Positions 1 through 5,013 of a stretch of DNA of 20,662 nt are shown here, in pieces. The notes below the pieces were generated by a model. It did no database searches, was not told the DNA's origin, and was given only the letters and a program-made list of their open reading frames with translations. Numbering within the stretch: the first letter of the stretch is position 1; each line of letters starts with the position of its first letter. Position numbers and translations under genes: made by a program. Origin of the DNA: JBBPZA01 sp038330095 (lineage in GTDB: Bacteria; Actinomycetota; Thermoleophilia; Solirubrobacterales; Solirubrobacteraceae); assembly GCA_038330095.1 (NCBI GenBank), contig JBBQNQ010000054.1, positions 1 through 20,662 of the forward strand, written 5' to 3'.

Positions 1-2
1 AG

Positions 3-803
3 GCGGTGGGCAAGCGGGTCCGCGGTTTCCTTGGCCCCGGTCTGCTGAAGGATGCGATCAGCGGCACGTGGCTGGGTCATGCGCTGCACCCGGTGCTCAC
101 CGACGTGGTGATCGGCTCGTGGACGAGCGCGTCGCTGCTCGACCTGCTCGGCGGGGACGACGACGGCCGTGCGAGCGAGCGGCTGATCATGGTCGGCATC
201 GCCGCCTACGCGCCGACCGCGCTCGCGGGCGTCAGCGACTGGGCGGACAGCGAGATCGCCGACCCCGGCGTGCGTCGCGTTGGGCTCGTGCATGCCGCAT
301 CGAACTCGGTGGCCCTGTCGCTCTACGCCTCCTCGCTGGTGGCGCGGCTGCGTGGCGATCGCGGTCGCGGCGTCGCGCTGGCGGCCGGCGGCGCCGCGGT
401 CCTGGGCGCGGGCGGGTTCCTGGGCGGCCACCTCACGCTGGCCCAGGGCGTCGGCGCGAACCAGACGGCCTTCGACGAGGGGCCTGAGGACTGGACGCCG
501 GCGATCGACTCGGCGGAGCTACCGGAGGCCGCGCCCACCCGGGCGGTCGTGGAGGACACGCCGGTGTTGCTGCTGCGCGAGCGGGGCGAGCTCTTCGCCG
601 TGCACGACCGCTGCTCGCATCGCGGCTGCTCGTTGAGCGACGGGGAGCTCTCGGGCGAGATCATCACCTGCCCGTGCCACGGCTCGCAGTTCTCGTGCCG
701 CGACGGCGCGGTCCACCGCGGCCCGGCCACGGTGCCGCAGCCGGCCTACGAGGTGCGCGAGAGCGCCGGCCGGATCGAGTTACGCCTCCCGCCGCGCGGC
801 TGA
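3..803 (+). CDS. DUF2231 membrane domain fused to Rieske [2Fe-2S] domain, 5'-partial
   Basis: Two-domain protein. Residues are numbered from the GTG at position 6. The N-terminal half (about 15-150) is a DUF2231-type membrane region containing GTWLGHALHPVLTD near residue 20 and several hydrophobic segments. The C-terminal half (about 165-262) is a Rieske ferredoxin domain with the cluster ligands C203-x-H205 and C222-x2-H225 (CSHRGC and CPCHGSQF). The family pairing suggests a membrane-attached electron-transfer protein; partner and substrate cannot be read from the sequence. The frame is open to the left edge. Relatives usually have about 20 more residues before the GTWLGH motif, so the GTG is probably not the true start and the gene is truncated by the window. 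The next gene lies on the same strand after a 107-bp gap, so the two may or may not be co-transcribed. Confidence 0.85.
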   Translation, partial: AVGKRVRGFLGPGLLKDAISGTWLGHALHPVLTDVVIGSWTSASLLDLLGGDDDGRASERLIMVGIAAYAPTALAGVSDWADSEIADPGVRRVGLVHAASNSVALSLYASSLVARLRGDRGRGVALAAGGAAVLGAGGFLGGHLTLAQGVGANQTAFDEGPEDWTPAIDSAELPEAAPTRAVVEDTPVLLLRERGELFAVHDRCSHRGCSLSDGELSGEIITCPCHGSQFSCRDGAVHRGPATVPQPAYEVRESAGRIELRLPPRG

Positions 804-836
804 GGCTCGTCGCCTATGTGCCGTTTGTCACTCTCC

Positions 837-862
837 GTAACTCCTGGCGCGAGGAGGGTTAC
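837..862. promoter_or_regulatory. Hairpin in the 107-bp leader before the membrane-protein gene
   Basis: Inverted repeat GTAACTCCT / AGGAG-g-GTTAC with a 6-nt loop and one bulged G. It sits between the Rieske gene stop and the next start at 911. It has no T tract, so it may be a weak terminator for the upstream gene, an operator or an mRNA leader structure. The sequence cannot decide between these. Confidence 0.35.
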
Positions 863-910
863 ATTGATCGATGACGCATAACTCTATGTCCAACGGGTAG
901 GAACTCAACC

Positions 911-2806
911 ATGCACGTCACAACCAACTTTCTCCTTGCCACCGCCCAGAGCTCAACGAAGCCGGCCGGTGGCGCCGCTCTAGACCAAGTCTTCATCGCC
1001 AGCATCGCCGCGATGATCGTCACCGGGGTCCTGCTCTACGTGGGCATGGGCCACCGCAGCGGAAAAGTGCCGCTGCTCGGCAAGATCAGCGCGTTCAGCG
1101 AGCGCGTATCCGGCCTTCCCGCGTGGGCCGCCGTGCCCGCCGGAATGATCGTCGGCTCGCTGATCGTCGCGCTCTTCGGGATGCTCTGGGACATCTCGAT
1201 CCACATCGCCGACGGCCGCGACCCGGGGCCACTCGCCAACCCGGCGCACTACTTCATCCTCTTCGGCCTCTTCGGCGTCTTCGCCTCGGGATTCATCTCG
1301 ATGGTGCTCCCGCTCGAGAAGCCCAGCCCGACCGCGGTGCGCATCACCCGCGACTGGTACGCGCCGCTCGGCGGCGTCCTGATCGCCGCGTGCGGCGCCT
1401 TCTCGCTCATCGGCTTCCCGCTCGACGACGTCTGGCACCGCCTGTTCGGCCAGGACGTCACCCTCTGGGGCCCGACCCACCTGATGCTCTTCGGCGGCGC
1501 GGCCATGACCCTCATCGGCCTTGCCGTGCTGCTCGCGGAGGCACGCCGCGCCAACGCCCGCGAGGGACGGCGCGAGCTGCCCTGGGCGGCTTTCATGCAG
1601 CGCGTCTCGCTGCCCGGCGCCCTGCTGCTCGGCCTGTCGACGCTGCTGGGCGAGTTCGACTTCGGCGTCCCGCAGTTCCGCCTGGTCTTCGACCCGATGC
1701 TGGTCATGATGGCCGCGTCGGTCGCGCTCGTCGCGGCGCGGATCTGGCTCGGCAAGGGCGCCGCCCTGGGCGCCGCCGTGTTCTTCATCGCCATGCGCGG
1801 ACTCATCGCGCTGATCGTCGGTCCCATCATCGGCAACCCGACGCCGCACTTCCCGCTCTACCTGGCGGAGGCGGGGATCGTCGAGCTCCTCGCGCTGCGC
1901 CTCGCCGTCGAGCGCCCGCTGCGCTTCGCCGCCGTCTCGGGTGTCCTCATCGGCACCATCGGCCTCGCCGCCGAATGGGGCTGGTCGAACGTGTGGAACC
2001 CGACCCCGTGGACGTCCGGCATATTCCCCGAGGGAGCGCTGCTCGGCTTCGGGATGGCGGTCGCCGGCGCGATGGTCGGAGGCTGGATCGGCGCGCGGCT
2101 GGCGGCCGACCGGCTGCCCCGCGAGCGCTCGCTGCGCTACGCCGCGGTGGCGGCCGCAGTGGCGATGTTCGCCCTGGTCGGCTACTCGCTCTACACCCCG
2201 TCGAACGACAACGTCCGCGGACAGGTGACGCTGACCACCGTCAAGCCGGGCCCGGACCGGACCGTCAACGCGACCGTCCGCCTTACCCCGCGCGACGCCG
2301 CCGACGACGCGGCGTGGTTCGACGCGACCGCATGGCAGGGCGGCGGCCTGGTCGTGAACAGGCTGAAGAAGGTCTCACCAGGCGTCTACCGGACCACGCA
2401 GCCGCTCCCGGTCAACGGCAGCTGGAAGACGCTGATTCGCCTCCACGACGGCAGGTCGCTGACCGCACTCCCGATCTATTTCCCCAAGGACGACGCCATC
2501 CCGGTCGCCGGCATCCCCGCCCGCAACCAGATGACGCGCCCCTTCCAGTCCGACCACAAGCTGCTCCAGCGCGAGCAGAAGACGGCGGCCGGCTACCTGT
2601 GGCTGATCGCCTACGGCGTGATCCTCCTGCTGGCCTTCGGCTTCCTCGTCCTGCTGGCCTGGGGCGTCCACCGCGTGGCGGTGGGGGCTTCGGGGCCGGG
2701 GGAGGGGCCGTTGGAGGAGGAGGGCTCGGAAGAGCGTCGTACTCGGGCGAAGTCGCGGCCGTCGAGCGGCGGCGGGCGCGTGGCGACACCGGGAGGAGCG
2801 CGATGA
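911..2806 (+). CDS. Polytopic membrane protein with C-terminal FixH/YtkA-like domain
   Basis: A 631-residue integral membrane protein with roughly a dozen hydrophobic segments between residues 25 and 427. A soluble stretch follows at about 435-525, resembling the beta-sandwich FixH/YtkA class (the GVYRTTQPLPVNGSWKTLIR region). A last membrane helix lies at about 562-585, and the tail is charged and low in complexity. Two similar helix-loop motifs carry histidines: WDISIH...GRD...P-x-H (93-113) and DDVWHRLFGQD...W-x-P-T-H (172-190). Paired histidines plus a FixH/YtkA-like domain fit metal or haem handling, but this is inference; I know no named function for this architecture. The ATG at 911 follows a weak AGGA (899-902). 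The stop overlaps the start of the next gene by 4 bp, so the two are translationally coupled. Confidence 0.75.
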   Translation: MHVTTNFLLATAQSSTKPAGGAALDQVFIASIAAMIVTGVLLYVGMGHRSGKVPLLGKISAFSERVSGLPAWAAVPAGMIVGSLIVALFGMLWDISIHIADGRDPGPLANPAHYFILFGLFGVFASGFISMVLPLEKPSPTAVRITRDWYAPLGGVLIAACGAFSLIGFPLDDVWHRLFGQDVTLWGPTHLMLFGGAAMTLIGLAVLLAEARRANAREGRRELPWAAFMQRVSLPGALLLGLSTLLGEFDFGVPQFRLVFDPMLVMMAASVALVAARIWLGKGAALGAAVFFIAMRGLIALIVGPIIGNPTPHFPLYLAEAGIVELLALRLAVERPLRFAAVSGVLIGTIGLAAEWGWSNVWNPTPWTSGIFPEGALLGFGMAVAGAMVGGWIGARLAADRLPRERSLRYAAVAAAVAMFALVGYSLYTPSNDNVRGQVTLTTVKPGPDRTVNATVRLTPRDAADDAAWFDATAWQGGGLVVNRLKKVSPGVYRTTQPLPVNGSWKTLIRLHDGRSLTALPIYFPKDDAIPVAGIPARNQMTRPFQSDHKLLQREQKTAAGYLWLIAYGVILLLAFGFLVLLAWGVHRVAVGASGPGEGPLEEEGSEERRTRAKSRPSSGGGRVATPGGAR

Positions 2807-2973
2807 CCTTCCTCCCGCTCGCCCACCACTCGCTGATCCTGGCACTGCCCTTCGCCGGCCCGGCCATCCTGGTCGTGCTCGTCGTCGGTGCGATAACGCT
2901 GCGGGACCGCTGGCGCGAACGGCGCGAGGTTGGGTCTGGGGAGGTCGCTCAGGGGCCGTCGGACCGGCGCTAG
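2803..2973 (+). CDS. Small single-pass membrane protein, 56 aa
   Basis: The ATG overlaps the preceding stop (ATGA) and has a strong Shine-Dalgarno, GGGAGGAG, at 2791-2798, which supports a real coupled gene despite its length. The product has one hydrophobic helix (about 13-33, rich in Leu, Val and Ile) and then a basic, charged tail starting RDRWRERRE, as in a single-pass peptide with a cytoplasmic tail. It probably works with the polytopic protein upstream. No family recognised. The stop codon and last codons lie inside the 36-bp near-repeat at 2965-3000, so the original C-terminus may have been altered by that duplication. Confidence 0.65.
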   Translation: MTFLPLAHHSLILALPFAGPAILVVLVVGAITLRDRWRERREVGSGEVAQGPSDRR

Positions 2974-3000
2974 GACGGCCCCGCGCCGACGTAGCTCAGC
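2965..3000 (+). repeat. Near-copy of tRNA-Thr promoter and 5' end (partial tRNA duplication)
   Basis: Ungapped match of 33/36 bases to 4244-4279, with mismatches only at 2973, 2976 and 2978. The last 16 bases (GCCGACGTAGCTCAGC, 2985-3000) are identical to the acceptor strand, the two linker bases and the start of the D arm of the tRNA at 4264. Identity stops abruptly at 3001. The copy cannot fold as a tRNA. Confidence 0.8.
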
Positions 3001-3017
3001 CGATACCTGGGGGCCGG

Positions 3018-3374
3018 CTACGCCCAACCCATCGGCTCGTACCCGCTCGAGCGCGGGGCGGAGACGATCAGGATGCTCGCCGGCTCAGATCCGGTGTTGC
3101 GCACCGTCCGCCGCGCGGAGACGTCCACGCGCACGAAGGTTCCCCGCGGCGCGTCGAGCTCCTCGCCATCCACGACGACCGTCGGGTGTCCGTCGACTAC
3201 GAAGAAGGCCTCTTCCTGATCGCGGTCGCGCTCGTCGTGCTCCGGGATGCCGTCGCCGGGAGCGATCTGGACCAGGTTGATGCCGAACGAGCTGACCCCG
3301 AGCGAGCGCCGCACCAGCGACCACTCGCCCGTGCGCTCGCAATCGTCGCGGTGGATGACGGTGTAGGCGGTCAT
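3018..3374 (-). CDS. Small cupin-domain protein
   Basis: 118 residues, a single cupin beta-barrel of the usual size for mono-domain cupins. Cupin motif 1 is visible as GDGIPEHDERDRDQEEAFFV followed by a DG-x-P-x-VVVDGE turn. Motif 2 is APRGTFVRVDVSARRTVRN. The classical H-x-H pair reads H-D-E and the motif-2 histidine is an arginine, so standard metal binding is doubtful. I chose the ATG at 3374 over the TTG at 3380 because GAGGAG (on the minus strand) lies 8 nt before the ATG and would be too close to the TTG. Divergent from the NTF2-like pseudogene with only 52 bp between the starts, so the two probably shared a promoter region. Substrate unknown. Confidence 0.75.
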   Translation of the reverse strand: MTAYTVIHRDDCERTGEWSLVRRSLGVSSFGINLVQIAPGDGIPEHDERDRDQEEAFFVVDGHPTVVVDGEELDAPRGTFVRVDVSARRTVRNTGSEPASILIVSAPRSSGYEPMGWA

Positions 3375-3426
3375 GCGCAAAGCTCCTCTCGTCCGGGTTT
3401 CCGCAACACTACGTGGAGGTGACGAG

Positions 3427-3870
3427 ATGTCCGTGACGCCGGCCGACTCGGCCGCCGCGCTCGAGCAGGCGATCGAGCGTTACAACGCTGCCTGGAACGA
3501 TCACGATCTCGACACGATCATGTCTATGCACGCGGCGACATGGTGTTCGCCAAGCACACCGCCGGCGAGGAGGCGCAGGGCGATGACGTGCGCGGGCACA
3601 TCGGCTCGATCTTCGAGACCTGGCCCGACCTCGCGTTCTCGACCCGCCGGCTCTACGTGCGCGAGGGCCTCGTCGTCCAGGAGTGGACGGCACGGGCGAC
3701 GCACACCAAGCGCATGCGCCGAGGGGAGCTCGTAGCTGAGCCCACCGGGCGGCGCATCGAGTGGGTCGCGAATGGACGTCATTCCGTTCGAGGGCGGACT
3801 GGTCAAGCGCAAGGACGTCTATTCCGATTCGGTATCGATCCTGCGTCAGGTCGGCCTGCTCGAGGGCTGA
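3427..3870 (+). pseudogene. NTF2/SnoaL-like protein with two compensating frameshifts
   Basis: The frame starts at ATG 3427 behind a good Shine-Dalgarno (GGAGGTGA, 3413-3420) and reads ALEQAIERYNAAWNDHDLDT, a typical opening of SnoaL-like/NTF2-fold proteins. Around 3532-3537 the family-like sequence moves to another frame (DMVFAKHTAGEEAQGDDVRG, then IFETWPDLAFSTRRLYVREG). Around 3765-3772 it returns to the first frame (MDVIPFEGGLVKRKDVYSDS, then VSILRQVGLLEG and a stop at 3868-3870). If both shifts are corrected the product is about 147 residues, normal for the fold. As written, the start frame ends at 3735. So this is either a pseudogene or two indel errors. Function unknown; such proteins may be cyclases, isomerases or simple ligand binders. 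Confidence 0.7.
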
Positions 3871-3918
3871 GTCGACAGGTCCTCGAGGGAGGGTCGTCGC
3901 TCTCCTCGGAACGGCTCG

Positions 3919-4243
3919 GTGGTAGGCGAGCTCGAGCTCAGGGCGATCGGCGAGTACTTCCCCCTGACGAGAGACCGGCGTCGCGAGGCGACTTGAGCGG
4001 CCGCCCGCGGACCAGACGAGCTCCGCCTCTTCGCGCCCGGCGAGGTCGACGCGGCCCTCAACCGCACTTGGCGACCGAGGCTTCCACCAGACGTCAGGGC
4101 GGCACGCGGTTCACGCCGAGCTGGCCGACATGCCGCCGTCCTTGCGGTTCTGGCCCCGATACGTGCGCCCCGGCGCCGACGGCGAACACCGCCTCGGGCG
4201 GCGCTCAAACGGCCTCGAGCTGCCGGCTGGGCGCCACCCAAGA
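3919..4243 (+). pseudogene. Unrecognised degenerate reading frame
   Basis: From GTG 3919 a protein-like frame reads VVGELELRAIGEYFPLTRDR and reaches a TGA at 3994-3996. The same frame then continues as PDELRLFAPGEVDAALNRT. Near 4068 the protein-like character moves to another frame: GDRGFHQTSGRHAVHAELAD, then MPPSLRFWPRYVRPGADGEH. That frame stays open to a TAG at 4271-4273, inside the tRNA. The composition (F, Y, W, E and D at plausible positions) looks like eroded coding sequence rather than a shadow frame, but I do not recognise the family. The alternative is random high-GC open frame. No other gene is visible between 3871 and 4243. Confidence 0.35.
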
Positions 4244-4249
4244 CGGCGC

Positions 4250-4255
4250 TACGAT
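4250..4255 (+). promoter_or_regulatory. Putative -10 box of tRNA-Thr
   Basis: TACGAT ends 8 bases before the mature tRNA 5' end, a normal position for a tRNA -10 element. The corresponding hexamer in the upstream partial copy (2971-2976) is TAGGAC, with the final T lost. No convincing -35 box is seen about 17 bp upstream. Confidence 0.4.
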
Positions 4256-4263
4256 GCCCCCGC

Positions 4264-4336
4264 GCCGACGTAGCTCAGCTGGTAGAGCACTTCACTCGTA
4301 ATGAAGGGGTCCCCGGTTCGAGTCCGGGCGTCGGCT
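4264..4336 (+). tRNA. tRNA-Thr (anticodon CGT)
   Basis: A full cloverleaf can be folded by eye: acceptor GCCGACG / CGTCGGC (7 bp, discriminator T), D stem GCTC / GAGC, anticodon stem CTTCA / TGAAG with loop CTCGTAA, variable GGGTC, and T arm CCCGG-TTCGAGT-CCGGG. The anticodon CGT reads ACG, threonine. The 3' CCA is not encoded. Length is 73 nt. A defence-type region follows directly downstream, and tRNA genes are common integration targets. Confidence 0.95.
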
Positions 4337-4456
4337 TGGAAAGCCGTGTGAGCGGGGGCCTTATGGAAGCCACTGTGAGGCCGCCCTCCGAGGCCGGTTC
4401 CGCCGGAGGCCGAAAGGCTGGGCGCCTTCCGGGGTGGTCGTCGGGGCGGCACGAGG

Positions 4457-4512
4457 GAGCGTTCACTTCAATCTCTGGGCCGGTAAGCGAGCGTTTACGC
4501 TTGATCGTTTAC
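4457..4512 (+). repeat. Three direct copies of GAKCGTTYAC downstream of the tRNA
   Basis: GAGCGTTCAC at 4457-4466, GAGCGTTTAC at 4489-4498 and GATCGTTTAC at 4503-4512; start-to-start spacing is 32 and 14 bp. The stretch is more AT-rich than its surroundings. The position, between a tRNA 3' end and an excisionase-like remnant, resembles arm-type or Xis-type binding sites next to an attachment site. That role is inference. Confidence 0.45.
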
Positions 4513-4564
4513 TAAGGCCCGCGGTCTGACCTTTGAAAGCGGCGTGGTCGAGAGCAACCCGGCC

Positions 4565-4900
4565 ATGGCTTCGAACCGCCGGACACCAGAGGAGACGCTG
4601 GACGTACGGCAAGCGGCGGTGATCGTCGGGCGGCACCCCGAGACCGTCCGGCGGTGGGTGTGGTCAGGGTGACTCGCCGCTCCGTGGGACGGAAACCGGC
4701 TTCCCATGACGCGCGCGGACGTCGAGCCTGGCGGCCGGCGATGGGCAGCCGGCGCGAAACCGCCTTCTTGCACGACGGTGGCGGAGGGGATGGAGATTGC
4801 CCGGATGCGGGCCGCCGCCCTCAAGTGGCGATTGTCGGTAGTCGACGACGCCCGACGGCCCGCTCTCGGGCACGTCGCCGCGCAGGGCTGGAGACCTGCG
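4565..4900 (+). pseudogene. Excisionase/MerR-type helix-turn-helix protein with in-frame TGA
   Basis: ATG 4565 opens a frame reading TPEETLDVRQAAVIVGRHPE then TVRRWVWSG, the usual N-terminal winged HTH of excisionase-family DNA-binding proteins. It meets TGA at 4670-4672 after 35 residues. The same frame then goes on as LAAPWDGNRLPMTRADVE, which is exactly what follows the HTH in such proteins (wing, then a DVE-type ending), so the TGA most likely replaces an arginine codon. Further coding-like sequence (MEIARMRAAALKWRLSVVDD near 4790-4850) follows in frame, but the true C-terminus is unclear; my end coordinate is approximate. Family members act as excisionases or as antitoxin-like regulators. 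No toxin or integrase is visible beside it. Nothing else is recognised up to 5013. Confidence 0.6.
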
Positions 4901-5013
4901 GCGTGCTGCTCGGCCGAGCTTTGCCTGGTCTCCGCGGCGCATCGACCGTCCGCGGTACGTGGTGCCGCGATTACCTCGCGGATTCCGCCGATACGCGTTG
5001 GCACACTGGATGA

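Noticed and set aside
980..1849. Long open frame antisense to the membrane-protein gene
   Set aside because: Asp/Glu/Arg/His-rich composition is the typical mirror of a high-GC gene; no motif or ribosome site.
1123..2802. Long plus-strand frame ahead of the 56-aa membrane peptide
   Set aside because: Only the part from ATG 2803 is protein-like; the rest is an Arg-rich shadow of the membrane protein.
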